NCBI GenBank assembly: GCA_944341075.1
Contig: CALVLV010000014.1
Location: forward strand, 1-51,675
Length of the DNA: 51,675 nt
Reading direction: 5' to 3'
DNA from: an uncultured Clostridia bacterium
Lineage (GTDB): Bacteria; Bacillota; Clostridia; Christensenellales; Borkfalkiaceae
Shown: in pieces, positions 32,373 to 40,277 of the stretch
Layout of the letters: each line of letters begins with the position of its first letter
Numbering within the stretch: position 1 is the first letter of the stretch
Position numbers and translations under genes: made by a program
The notes under the pieces: model-generated
Database searches by the model: none
What the model was told of the DNA's origin: nothing
What the model saw: the letters and a program-made list of their open reading frames with translations, nothing else

Positions 32373-32415
32373 AATTGACCCCCACATATGCCCTAAACAA
32401 CGCATAATATTTTTG
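32373..32415 (+). repeat. Short intergenic element ahead of the ABC operon
   Basis: Copy of the ~40-bp element: AATTGACCCCCACATATGCC, then CTAAACAACGCATAATATTTTTG. It ends 5-6 nt before AAGGAG of the binding-protein gene. Confidence 0.65.
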
Positions 32416-32433
32416 TTTAAAAAGGAGATATAT

Positions 32434-33459
32434 ATGAAAAATTATAAAAGAGTTATAGCGGCCGCGGCATGCGCCGCAACCGCCGCGGTCATGTGCGCAA
32501 CAATGCTCGCCTGCAGCGACGGCGCTGATGCAAACCCTGAATCGGTCAAATTGTTTTCCGTAGCCGCAACAGATGTCGGCGCGCCCGGAATCGACGCCGA
32601 TTATTTTGTAGCGGCAGAACCCGCTGCAACTACCCGTGCCAACGCCACGGGACTTAAATTTGCCGGCGACCTTCAGGAGCTTTACGGGGCGGAAGGCGGG
32701 TATCCGCAGGCTGTGCTTGTAGCTAAAAACGAACTTGTTGAAAGCAATCCTGCTTTTCTTTCGGCTTTTATTGCAGAGGTAGAGGAAAACGCAAACTGGC
32801 TTGCAACAGCCACGGCAAAGACTATAATAGATACAGTTGCCTCGCACCTTCCCGCCGACACAACGCCTACTTTCACCGAAAAAAATCTGAACGCGACTGT
32901 CATAGCAAACTGCGGCATAAACTTTGTTTCCGCCGCGCAGGATAAGCAACGGGTCAACGACTTTATTGAAGAAATGGCAGAAGTAGACCCTTCTTCGGTG
33001 GGCACGATTACAGATTCGTTCTTTTGCGGAACGCTCGGCACGGCTTCTCAACCCTCTGAAATAAGCGTATATATGCCCGACGGCGCGCCCGCGCTCGCTC
33101 TTGCAAAGCTCATGAACGAAGAAAACCAATTCGGACAGACGAGCGTGGAATACAACGTTGTGCCCGCAAATACTATAGGCGCCCAGGTCAACGGCGCTGA
33201 TCCTGCGGCAGATATATGCGTTCTGCCCGTAAATGCGGCCAGCAAACTGCTCGGCAGCGGCGAAAAGTATAAAATGCTAGGCACTGTGACAAACGGCAAT
33301 CTTTACCTTCTCACCAAGGACGGGGAGAGCATAACGGAGCAAAACGTTTCGTCGCTCGCCGGCAAAAAAATAGGCGTCATCAATCTTGCCAACGTACCCG
33401 GTCTTACGCTTAAAATAATACTCAATAAATACGACGTTGCCTTTGAAACGTTGCAATAA
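32434..33459 (+). CDS. ABC transporter substrate-binding lipoprotein, apparently circularly permuted
   Basis: Extracytoplasmic binding protein of the NMT1/SsuA/TauA-like group (type II fold). The ATG at 32434 (AAGGAG upstream) gives 341 residues with a signal peptide and lipobox MLAC (Cys 27). The order of conserved segments is reversed from what I know of this family. The usual C-terminal half comes first (DYFVAAEPAATTRAN, DLQELYGAEGGYPQAVLVAK, a helix and DSFF), and the usual N-terminal half follows after a short linker (ISVYMPDGAPALALAKLM, ADICVLPVNAASKLLG, GTVTNGNLYLLT, LAGKKIGVINLANVPGLT), where the protein stops. The cut lies just after the first lobe, as expected for circular permutation. 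Substrate unknown; likely a small organic or amine-type ligand. It is followed by its permease and ATPase. Confidence 0.88.
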   Translation: MKNYKRVIAAAACAATAAVMCATMLACSDGADANPESVKLFSVAATDVGAPGIDADYFVAAEPAATTRANATGLKFAGDLQELYGAEGGYPQAVLVAKNELVESNPAFLSAFIAEVEENANWLATATAKTIIDTVASHLPADTTPTFTEKNLNATVIANCGINFVSAAQDKQRVNDFIEEMAEVDPSSVGTITDSFFCGTLGTASQPSEISVYMPDGAPALALAKLMNEENQFGQTSVEYNVVPANTIGAQVNGADPAADICVLPVNAASKLLGSGEKYKMLGTVTNGNLYLLTKDGESITEQNVSSLAGKKIGVINLANVPGLTLKIILNKYDVAFETLQ

Positions 33460-33471
33460 TAAAAGATAAAA

Positions 33472-34242
33472 GTGAAAAATTTTAAAAGGGCTACCCTTCT
33501 GAACATTGCATGGGCGGCGGTAGCCATTGTAATAATTTTTATAGTATGGCTGATAGCGTATGCATGCGTTAAAAACGACTATGTCGTCCCGGATATCGGG
33601 TCTACTTTTGCCGCGTTTGCCGAACTGTTCACGCAAAGTTCGTTCTACTCGGCCTTTGGCAACACATTTTTGCGCACTCTGATATCGTTCGCCGTCTCCT
33701 TTGTGCTCGCAGCGGCGCTGGCTTCCGTTTCCGCGGTGTGCCGTCCGTTCAGAACGGTATTCGCCTTCATTATCTCCATTCTGCGCACTTTGCCTACAAT
33801 GGCTATAACGCTTATGTTGCTTATATGGACAAATCCGCGCGTCGCGCCTGCCATTGTCACCGCGCTTGTGCTCTTCCCTATGGTATATTCGCAATTTGTG
33901 GCGGCAATAGACGGGGTCGACCCCGGGCTTTTGCAGATGGCGCAGGTGTACCGCGTTTCCCCGCGCGAAAAACTCACAAAAATCATTCTTCCGTCTGTCG
34001 GGTCAGAGGTAGGCGCCCAGATCGGCGCAGGACTTTCGCTGGGAATAAAAATAATGGTTTCGGCAGAGGTTCTCTCGTATACGCTTAACAGCCTCGGCGG
34101 CATAATGCAGCAGGCAAGGCTGTACGCCGAAATGCCGCGTTTTGCGGCGCTGACAATAGTTTGTATTATTACGGGACTGGTTTTCGAGCTTCTCACTTAC
34201 TGCCTTAACATGGCGTTCAGCCGAAGGAGGGGCGGGCGATGA
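33472..34242 (+). CDS. ABC transporter permease (BPD transp 1 type)
   Basis: Integral membrane subunit of the importer. Six predicted helices over 256 residues, with a long N-terminal periplasmic segment and the EAA-like loop just before DPGLLQMAQVYRVSPREKLTKIILPSV (about residues 145-170), which docks the ATPase. The first membrane segment follows MKNFKRATLLN, so the GTG at 33472 is taken as start; the ribosome site is weak. It overlaps the ATPase gene as ATGA and starts 12 nt after the binding protein. The pattern fits the SsuC/TauC/NMT-type permeases. Confidence 0.9.
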   Translation: MKNFKRATLLNIAWAAVAIVIIFIVWLIAYACVKNDYVVPDIGSTFAAFAELFTQSSFYSAFGNTFLRTLISFAVSFVLAAALASVSAVCRPFRTVFAFIISILRTLPTMAITLMLLIWTNPRVAPAIVTALVLFPMVYSQFVAAIDGVDPGLLQMAQVYRVSPREKLTKIILPSVGSEVGAQIGAGLSLGIKIMVSAEVLSYTLNSLGGIMQQARLYAEMPRFAALTIVCIITGLVFELLTYCLNMAFSRRRGGR

Positions 34243-34904
34243 TAGAGCTTAAAAACATAACAAAAAAATACGGCGGCGTGACTGTATACGAAAATTTCGA
34301 CTTTGCCATAGAGGAGGGCAAAATAACCTGCATACTCGGCGAAAGCGGCAGCGGCAAGACCACCCTTTTGAACATGCTGGCAGGCCTTACGCCGTACAGC
34401 GGCACCATTTCGCCCTCGCTCACATGTTCGTATATCTTCCAGCAGCCCCGCCTTGTGCCCTCGCTAACCGTCATGGGCAACCTTTCGCTTGTGTGCAAAG
34501 ACCGCGCCGCCATACGCTCAATGCTCGCCCGCGTGGGGCTTGAAGGCAGGGAAAACAGCTACCCGCGTAGGCTTTCTGGCGGTCAGGCGCAGCGCGTGGC
34601 AATAGCCCGCGCCTTTCTGTATCCCTCGCGGCTGATGCTGCTCGACGAGCCCTTTTCCTCGCTCGACCTCGCACTCAAAATAAAAATGGCGCAGCTCTTT
34701 CTCGATATACGCAGATCGGACGGCCGCACGGCGGTGTTCGTCACGCACGACGTGGACGAGGCGCTGATGCTGGCAAATGATATAGCCATACTGCGCGGCG
34801 GCAGGGTGGTAAGGCGCCTTTCGCCCGAGGGCGAACCTGTTGCCGACCTGTTTGCCCGCCAGGCGCTGCGCGGCGAGCTTATCTCTGCCCTTATTTCGGA
34901 GTGA
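34239..34904 (+). CDS. ABC transporter ATP-binding protein (SsuB/TauB-like)
   Basis: Cytosolic ATPase that drives the importer. All motifs are present: Walker A GESGSGKTT near residue 34, Q-loop in FQQPRLVPSLTV, signature LSGGQAQR, Walker B LMLLDEPFSSLD and H-loop VFVTHDVDEA. The 221-residue length is typical of the SsuB/TauB/NitD group, although the region between helical-domain segments is shorter than average. It starts within the permease gene (ATGA overlap) and completes a three-gene importer. Confidence 0.95.
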   Translation: MIELKNITKKYGGVTVYENFDFAIEEGKITCILGESGSGKTTLLNMLAGLTPYSGTISPSLTCSYIFQQPRLVPSLTVMGNLSLVCKDRAAIRSMLARVGLEGRENSYPRRLSGGQAQRVAIARAFLYPSRLMLLDEPFSSLDLALKIKMAQLFLDIRRSDGRTAVFVTHDVDEALMLANDIAILRGGRVVRRLSPEGEPVADLFARQALRGELISALISE

Positions 34905-34991
34905 CTTTTACTTTTCCCGTACACAATTCGTGTATTGCCCTGCATGGCGCCCTGCGCGGTGTTAGTTTGTTACAAAAAAGTGTGCGTTTTT

Positions 34992-35022
34992 AAAGCGGCG
35001 GAAGGTTTTGTTCCGCCGCTTT
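34992..35022. terminator. Terminator after the ABC operon
   Basis: 12-bp perfect stem AAAGCGGCGGAA/TTCCGCCGCTTT with 7-nt loop. The T tract is short (TTT), so termination on the plus strand may be only moderate; A and T flanks allow function both ways. Confidence 0.6.
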
Positions 35023-35169
35023 CGTTCAGCTTCCATAAATTTGAAAAATTTGTGAAAAAAGCCCTTTCAAAAGGTTTTATTTTGCGCGCGGTTTATGTTA
35101 TAATTCATGTGTATTCACAATGGGGTGTATGTTTTTTTGCCCGCCGTTTTTACGGCAGCCGCATTTGCC

Positions 35170-35472
35170 TCAGGCCGCTATTAAAAGGGGCAGACCAGAA
35201 CGGAACGTTATATAAAAAAAGTATACGTTCAGCACGGCGATAACGGGCATAAGCACCATAAACAGCAGGTTCTTAAGCCTGTAGCGCATGGCAAACATGG
35301 CGCAGTAAATACCTATGGCTCCGCCCATCAGCGCGGTAAGTATAAGTTTGCCGTCGCCGCGGCGCGCCCCGTCGCCCTCGCCATCTTCGTCGCGCTGCGC
35401 CTTTATAAGCATTACCGCGTAGAAGTTTACGGCAAGAATATACACTATAACAACTACATAAAGCAGTATCAT
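35170..35472 (-). CDS. DUF1294 family membrane protein
   Basis: Small membrane protein of 100 residues with the DUF1294 pattern: a first helix (about residues 3-24), a charged loop with KAQRDEDGEG and ARRGDGKLILTALMGGAIGIYCAMFAMRYRLK, then a last helix. The family is widely conserved without known function. The ATG at 35472 is chosen; an earlier in-frame start is unlikely because it lies in the shared promoter region. No Shine-Dalgarno is seen and a CATACT box ends 6 nt upstream. It is divergent from purE across a 16-bp palindrome. Confidence 0.8.
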   Translation of the reverse strand: MILLYVVVIVYILAVNFYAVMLIKAQRDEDGEGDGARRGDGKLILTALMGGAIGIYCAMFAMRYRLKNLLFMVLMPVIAVLNVYFFYITFRSGLPLLIAA

Positions 35473-35480
35473 AATAAAAG

Positions 35481-35502
35481 TATGCCGCAATTGCGGCAAT
35501 AT
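35481..35502. promoter_or_regulatory. Palindrome between DUF1294 gene and purE, possible operator
   Basis: TGCCGCAATTGCGGCA (35482-35497) is a perfect 16-bp palindrome. It is flanked by CATACT (35479-35484, minus) and TATACT (35500-35505, plus), so it could serve as an operator for both genes. It also shares GCCGCA with the short intergenic element, so it may be only a relic of that. Confidence 0.4.
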
Positions 35503-35523
35503 ACTCGGCAGGAGGGTTATTTT

Positions 35524-36021
35524 ATGGCAAAAGTTGCCGTTATAATGGGTTCCAAGTCAGACTTTGCGGTGGTAAAGCCCGCCGTAAAGGTGCTTAAAGA
35601 TTTCGGCGTACAGGCAGAGGTGCGCGTTATTTCCGCACACCGCACCCCGGACGAGGCGCACGCCTTCGCCGCGTCTGCAAAGGATAGCGGGTTCGAGGCC
35701 ATCATCTGCGCCGCAGGCAAGGCCGCACACCTCGGCGGCGTTATAGCCGCGTACACTACGCTGCCCGTCATCGGCCTGCCCGTAAAGACGGATATGATGG
35801 GCGGGCTCGACAGCCTTCTGTCCATAGTGCAGATGCCCTCGGGCATACCCGTTGCCACCGTCGGCGTGAACGGCGGCGAAAACGCCGGCCTGCTCGCGCT
35901 GCAGATACTGGGCATAAAATACCCTGAAATAGCCGAAAAGCTTGCCGCATACAAGGCAAACATGGCAAACAAGATAGCCGCAGACGACGCCGCCCTGCAG
36001 CAGGAGCTTAAGGAGCTTTAA
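35524..36021 (+). CDS. purE: N5-carboxyaminoimidazole ribonucleotide mutase (PurE, class I)
   Basis: Converts N5-CAIR to CAIR in purine synthesis. The ATG at 35524 (AGGAGG upstream) gives 165 residues beginning MAKVAVIMGSKSDFAVV. Class I signatures are the GSKSD phosphate loop, SAHRTPDEAHAFA and GKAAHLGGVIAAYTTLPVIGLPVKT. PurK, which would make its substrate, is not in the window. It is the first purine gene; a ~480-bp repeat-filled gap with a possible terminator separates it from purC, so the cluster may have more than one promoter. Confidence 0.97.
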   Translation: MAKVAVIMGSKSDFAVVKPAVKVLKDFGVQAEVRVISAHRTPDEAHAFAASAKDSGFEAIICAAGKAAHLGGVIAAYTTLPVIGLPVKTDMMGGLDSLLSIVQMPSGIPVATVGVNGGENAGLLALQILGIKYPEIAEKLAAYKANMANKIAADDAALQQELKEL

Positions 36022-36027
36022 AAAACT

Positions 36028-36067
36028 ACCCGCAATGCTTTACGTGTTTGCGGGTATTTAAGTTATT
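36028..36067 (+). terminator. Possible terminator after purE
   Basis: 8-bp stem ACCCGCAA/TTGCGGGT (36028-36035 with 36048-36055), 12-nt loop, then an AT-rich run ATTTAAGTTATTTT. The T tract is broken, so this may be a partial terminator. Confidence 0.5.
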
Positions 36068-36119
36068 TTGCCGCAATAAAAGCGGGCCGCCCTTTGGCTT
36101 TGGAAACGTAAGTTTGCAA

Positions 36120-36360
36120 AGGCGCTTGATAGTTTTATCGTCATTCCGCGTGAGGAGCGTGAGCGACGCTACTTTGCGGAGGGTTCCCTTTGGGAAACCG
36201 CAAACTAAGTAAGCGTAGCGGACGCATGGAGAAATCTCTGCCGCAATATGGCCTCCTTTACTAAGGGAGCTGGCACGCGCAGCGTGACGGAAGGATTTTT
36301 TGAGATTTCTCCGCTTTGCTCACTTCGTTCGCTACGGTCGAAATGACAGGCGGCATGTTT
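36120..36360. repeat. Mosaic repeat block between purE and purC
   Basis: The gap has no gene. From about 36137 to 36346 it carries repeat modules with inverted ends: GTCATTCCGCGTGAGGAGC...GAGAAATCTC facing GAGATTTCTCC...GTCGAAATGACA. Inside are GCGACGCTACTTTGCGGAGG with GGTTCCCTTTGGGAAACC and a CCTCCTTTACTAAGGGAG palindrome. The module with GCGACGCTACTTTGCGGAGG also occurs at 28.27 and 44.21 kb. Confidence 0.8.
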
Positions 36361-36499
36361 CCGCTCGGTCGTAAGGAGCCGCAGGCGACGGTATAAGGGC
36401 ACGCAAACAATTAAACGGATATAAATTTTATACTTAAAATAAAAAAATTTTCGCGCGGAGGCGAAAACCGAGGCGCGCATTTAAGGAGAAATATTTATT

Positions 36500-37231
36500 A
36501 TGGAACAGCTTGAAAGAATGCAGCAGCTTTACGAAGGCAAGGCCAAAAAGGTCTACGCCACCAACAACCCCGACTACGTTATCGTGTCTTACAAAGACGA
36601 CGCCACGGCCTTCAACGGCCAGAAGAGGGGCACTATTGTCGGCAAGGGCGTGATCAACAACAAGATGAGCAACATGCTCATGGCCATGCTTGAAAAGAAG
36701 GGCGTTCCCACCCACTTTGTAGAGCAGCTTTCAGACAGGGACACCGTTGTTAAAAAGGTGCAGATCGTTCCCCTTGAAGTAATAATAAGGAACGTTGCCG
36801 CAGGCAGCTTTTCAAAGCGTTACGGCGTAAAGGAGGGCACCAAACTCTCCATACCCACCATAGAATTCTCTTACAAGTGCGACGAGCTGGACGATCCCCT
36901 CATCAACGACTACCATGCGCTTGCCTTAAACCTTGCCACCGAAAAGGAGATAGCAAGGATAAAGGAACTTGCATTCAGGGTAAACGACCTTCTCATAGAG
37001 TTCTTCAAACACCTCAACATAGACCTCATCGACTTCAAGCTTGAGTTCGGCAGGTTCCACGGCGAAGTGATCCTCGCCGACGAGATCTCGCCCGATACCT
37101 GCCGCTTCTGGGAGGCAGGCAGCTGGGATACCGAAAAGCACGTTTCGCTTGATAAGGACAGGTTCCGCCGCGACCTCGGCGGCGTGGAAGACGCCTATCA
37201 GGAAGTGTTCAAGCGCCTCACCGGAGAATAA
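36500..37231 (+). CDS. purC: SAICAR synthetase
   Basis: Ligates aspartate to CAIR using ATP. 243 residues, typical of the bacterial form. Signatures: [14 protein letters not shown] at the ATP site, [31 protein letters not shown] and [35 protein letters not shown] precedes the ATG. The purF-like gene begins 5 nt after the stop, so the two are cotranscribed. Confidence 0.98.
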   Translation: MEQLERMQQLYEGKAKKVYATNNPDYVIVSYKDDATAFNGQKRGTIVGKGVINNKMSNMLMAMLEKKGVPTHFVEQLSDRDTVVKKVQIVPLEVIIRNVAAGSFSKRYGVKEGTKLSIPTIEFSYKCDELDDPLINDYHALALNLATEKEIARIKELAFRVNDLLIEFFKHLNIDLIDFKLEFGRFHGEVILADEISPDTCRFWEAGSWDTEKHVSLDKDRFRRDLGGVEDAYQEVFKRLTGE

Positions 37232-37236
37232 GCTGA

Positions 37237-38658
37237 ATGGGCGGTTTTTTCGGTTCGGTCAAAAAGAGCAGCGCCGTGTTCGATACGTTCATAGGCGCTG
37301 ACTATCATTCGCATCTGGGCACAAAACGCGGAGGCATGGCGGCATACGACGCTGCCATCGGCCTTCAGCGCGAGATACACAATATCGAAAATTCACCCTT
37401 CAGAACTAAGTTCGAGCGCGTCCTCTCGGATATGCGCGGCAACGCCGCAATAGGTTGCATAAGCGACACCGACCCGCAGCCCCTTTTAATGGTGTCAAAA
37501 ATAGGCAAATACGCCATAAGCACCATAGGCATAATCAACAATGCCGAAGCGCTCATGCAAAAGGTGCTTTCTGGCGGCGGGTACTTCGACGGCATGACGG
37601 GCAGCAAGGTAAACTCCAACGAGCTTGTCGCCGCCCTCATAAACAGCAAAAGTTCTTATGTAGAGGGCATACGCTACGCGCAGGACTGCATAGACGGAAC
37701 GGCCTCCATACTTCTTCTCACCGACCGCGGCACGCTGATAGCCGCAAGGGACAAGCTCGGCAGGCTGCCCGTAAAGATAGGCAGGGGGGAGGACGGATTC
37801 TGCGTGTCCTTTGAAGACTTTGCCTACCGCAAGCTGGGCTATGCCGACTATAAGGAGCTCGGCCCCGGCGAAATAGTTGAAATTTCCGCCGACGGCGTAA
37901 CGCAGCTTGCCCCCGCCGGGCAGAAGATGCGCATATGCGCCTTTCTGTGGTCTTACTACGGATATCCCACTTCCTCTTACGAGGGGGTAAACGTAGAGAT
38001 GATGCGCTACAAAAACGGCGAAATATTTGCGGGGAACGACGCAAAGACGCACGACGTGCACGGCATAGACTATGTGGGCGGCGTACCCGATTCGGGCACC
38101 CCCCACGCGATAGGCTATGCAAACGCCTGCAAGGTGCCCTTTGCCCGCCCCTACATAAAATACACCCCCACGTGGGCGCGCAGCTTTATGCCCGTAAACC
38201 AGGCCGAGCGCAACAAGATAGCAAAAATGAAGCTCATCCCCGTGCACGAACTCATAGAGGGCAAGCGCCTGCTTCTTGTGGACGATTCCATAGTGCGCGG
38301 CACGCAACTTAAAGAGACGGTCGACTTTTTATACTCCCACGGGGCAAAGGCGGTGCACATGCGCTCTGCCTGCCCTCCCATAATGTACGGCTGCAAATAC
38401 CTCAACTTTTCGCGCTCTTCGGGCGATATGGATCTTATCACCCGCCGCGTTATGTTCGAGCTGGAGGGTGAGGACGCCGTAAAGCATCTTGAAGAGTACA
38501 GCGACTCGAATACCGAGCGCGGCAGAAAGATGCGCACTACCATCTGCGAAAAATTCGGCTTTGAATCTCTGGAGTTTCAGTCTATAGATGGCCTTATACA
38601 GGCCATAGGCATAGAGCCCTGCAAACTGTGCACATATTGTTGGACGGGCAAGGAATGA
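37237..38658 (+). CDS. PurF-like paralogue without the catalytic N-terminal Cys
   Basis: 473-residue homologue of amidophosphoribosyltransferase. It has a Ntn-type N-terminal half (MGGFFGSVKKSSAVFDTF, then DYHSHLGTKRGGM) and a phosphoribosyltransferase half with the PRPP loop LLLVDDSIVRGTQ near residue 347 and a Cys-rich end CKLCTYCWTGKE. In real PurF the mature protein begins with Cys (CGVFG); here that position is Phe in GGFFG. It therefore cannot use Gln in the normal way and may use free ammonia, partner with another glutaminase, or do something else. It lies between purC and the complete purF, so selection keeps it in the pathway. This paralogue type occurs in other Clostridia and Bacteroidetes, commonly annotated simply as PurF. 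Confidence 0.88.
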   Translation: MGGFFGSVKKSSAVFDTFIGADYHSHLGTKRGGMAAYDAAIGLQREIHNIENSPFRTKFERVLSDMRGNAAIGCISDTDPQPLLMVSKIGKYAISTIGIINNAEALMQKVLSGGGYFDGMTGSKVNSNELVAALINSKSSYVEGIRYAQDCIDGTASILLLTDRGTLIAARDKLGRLPVKIGRGEDGFCVSFEDFAYRKLGYADYKELGPGEIVEISADGVTQLAPAGQKMRICAFLWSYYGYPTSSYEGVNVEMMRYKNGEIFAGNDAKTHDVHGIDYVGGVPDSGTPHAIGYANACKVPFARPYIKYTPTWARSFMPVNQAERNKIAKMKLIPVHELIEGKRLLLVDDSIVRGTQLKETVDFLYSHGAKAVHMRSACPPIMYGCKYLNFSRSSGDMDLITRRVMFELEGEDAVKHLEEYSDSNTERGRKMRTTICEKFGFESLEFQSIDGLIQAIGIEPCKLCTYCWTGKE

Positions 38659-38685
38659 TCGGCCGCAGCTGCGGCGGGAGAAGCA

Positions 38686-40095
38686 ATGGACGAAATTCAG
38701 GACGAAATCCATGAAGAGTGCGGCGTATTCGGTGTATATTCCTCCGAAAACCGCACCGTGGCGCACACTGTCTACTACGGGCTTTTCGCCCTTCAGCACA
38801 GGGGACAGGAGAGCGCCGGCATAGCTGTTGCCTATGCCGATAAAATAATGTATTACAAGGGCATGGGCCTTGTGCCCGACGTGTTTTCGGGCGGCAAGCT
38901 TGACGACCTGCCCGAAGGCGACATAGCAATAGGCCATGTCCGCTATTCCACCACGGGCGCAAGCCAGCTTTTAAACGCCCAGCCCGTAGTTTTCACGGGC
39001 AAGTGCGGCAAAATGGCGCTGGCGCACAACGGCAATCTCGTTAACACCGCCCGCCTGCGCGAAGAGCTTATAAAAAACAACGCCGTGTTCCAGACGAGTA
39101 TCGACTCCGAGGTAATGGCTGTGCTCATAAACAGCCTGTCCGACGGCGACATTTTAAAGGGCGTAATGCGCGCCTGCCCCCGCTTCGAGGGCGCCTATGC
39201 GCTGGTAATAATGACGACCGATAAGCTCATCGCCGTGCGCGATCCCTACGGCATCCGCCCGCTGTGCATAGGCACGGTGGACGACGACATAGTGGTGGCA
39301 AGCGAAAGCTGCGCGCTTGACGCGGTGGGCGCAAACTTTGTGCGCGACGTAAAGCCGGGCGAAATAGTGGTGATAGACTCCGAGGGCATAACTTCGCACA
39401 TGATGGAGCGCATACCGCAGAGCAGGATGTGCATTTTCGAGTATGTGTACTTTGCCCGCCCCGATTCTGTGATAGACGGCTGCAGCGTATACGCCGCCCG
39501 CGCCGAAGCGGGCAGGCTGCTTGCAGAGCACTGCGGCGTAGAGGCAGATATAGTGGCGGGCGTGCCCGACAGCGCAAACGTTGCGGCACGCGCCTATGCG
39601 GAGGCCAGCGGCATACCGTTTGCCGAGGCGCTGGCAAAGAACAGGTATGTGGGCAGAACTTTCATTCAGCCCGACCAGCGCCAGCGCGAAAACGCGCTTG
39701 CCGTAAAAATGAATGCCCTGCGCGCAAACATACGCGGCAAAAGGCTTATAATAATAGACGATTCAATAGTGCGCGGCACCACTATGCGCAAAATAGTGCG
39801 CATGCTGCGCGAGGCGGGCGCCAAAGAAGTGCACGTGCGCGTGTGCTCGCCCATAATCAAACACCCCTGCCACCTGGGCATAGACTTTCAGACGTATTCG
39901 CAGCTTGTGGGCGCAAACCGCACCGAAGAGCAGATAGCCAAGCTCATCGGCGCCGACAGCGTGCGCTACCTTTCGGTGGAGCACCTCGTCCAATCGTGCA
40001 AGGCATGTAATCTCAACTTCTGCCTCGGCTGCTTTACGGGCGAATACCCCTACCCGCCCGAAGGGTTCGAAACCGATAAGCTCAGGCTGGAATAA
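38686..40095 (+). CDS. purF: Amidophosphoribosyltransferase (PurF)
   Basis: Makes 5-phosphoribosylamine from PRPP and glutamine, the first committed step. 469 residues with an 11-residue propeptide (MDEIQDEIHEE), then the catalytic Cys in CGVFGVYS. Other signatures: RYSTTG, AHNGNLVN, DPYGIRPL, the PRPP loop IIIDDSIVRGTT and a C-terminal Cys cluster (SCKACNLNFCLGCF) suggesting the [4Fe-4S] type of Bacillus PurF. It follows the Cys-less paralogue by 27 nt, with GGGAG before the ATG. Confidence 0.97.
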   Translation: MDEIQDEIHEECGVFGVYSSENRTVAHTVYYGLFALQHRGQESAGIAVAYADKIMYYKGMGLVPDVFSGGKLDDLPEGDIAIGHVRYSTTGASQLLNAQPVVFTGKCGKMALAHNGNLVNTARLREELIKNNAVFQTSIDSEVMAVLINSLSDGDILKGVMRACPRFEGAYALVIMTTDKLIAVRDPYGIRPLCIGTVDDDIVVASESCALDAVGANFVRDVKPGEIVVIDSEGITSHMMERIPQSRMCIFEYVYFARPDSVIDGCSVYAARAEAGRLLAEHCGVEADIVAGVPDSANVAARAYAEASGIPFAEALAKNRYVGRTFIQPDQRQRENALAVKMNALRANIRGKRLIIIDDSIVRGTTMRKIVRMLREAGAKEVHVRVCSPIIKHPCHLGIDFQTYSQLVGANRTEEQIAKLIGADSVRYLSVEHLVQSCKACNLNFCLGCFTGEYPYPPEGFETDKLRLE

Positions 40096-40140
40096 GGCGG
40101 GCGCAACCGCAGTTTATCTGCGCGCTTTCATCGGCCGCAC

Positions 40141-40173
40141 ATCTTTTAGTTGCGGCATATATATGGGGCAATT
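40141..40173 (-). repeat. Short intergenic element between purF and purM
   Basis: On the minus strand: CAATTGCCCCATATATATGCC then GCAACTAAAAGAT, the core of the ~40-bp element. It lies in the 182-nt purF-purM gap together with a hairpin CGGCGCA/TGCGCCG (40214-40234) that lacks a T tract. Confidence 0.55.
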
Positions 40174-40277
40174 GCAGTCCCGTGCGGCTCTGCCGCAAAA
40201 ATCATGCATATATCGGCGCATCGCTTTTGCGCCGTAAAACATTTAAATCAAATTTTATAGCGAGGTTAAAAACTTTT

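Noticed and set aside
35094-35243. Possible plus-strand promoter (TATAAT at 35099) with a leader running antisense to the DUF1294 gene towards purE
   Set aside because: No convincing -35 box and no purine riboswitch or other leader structure could be recognised; left as undecided.
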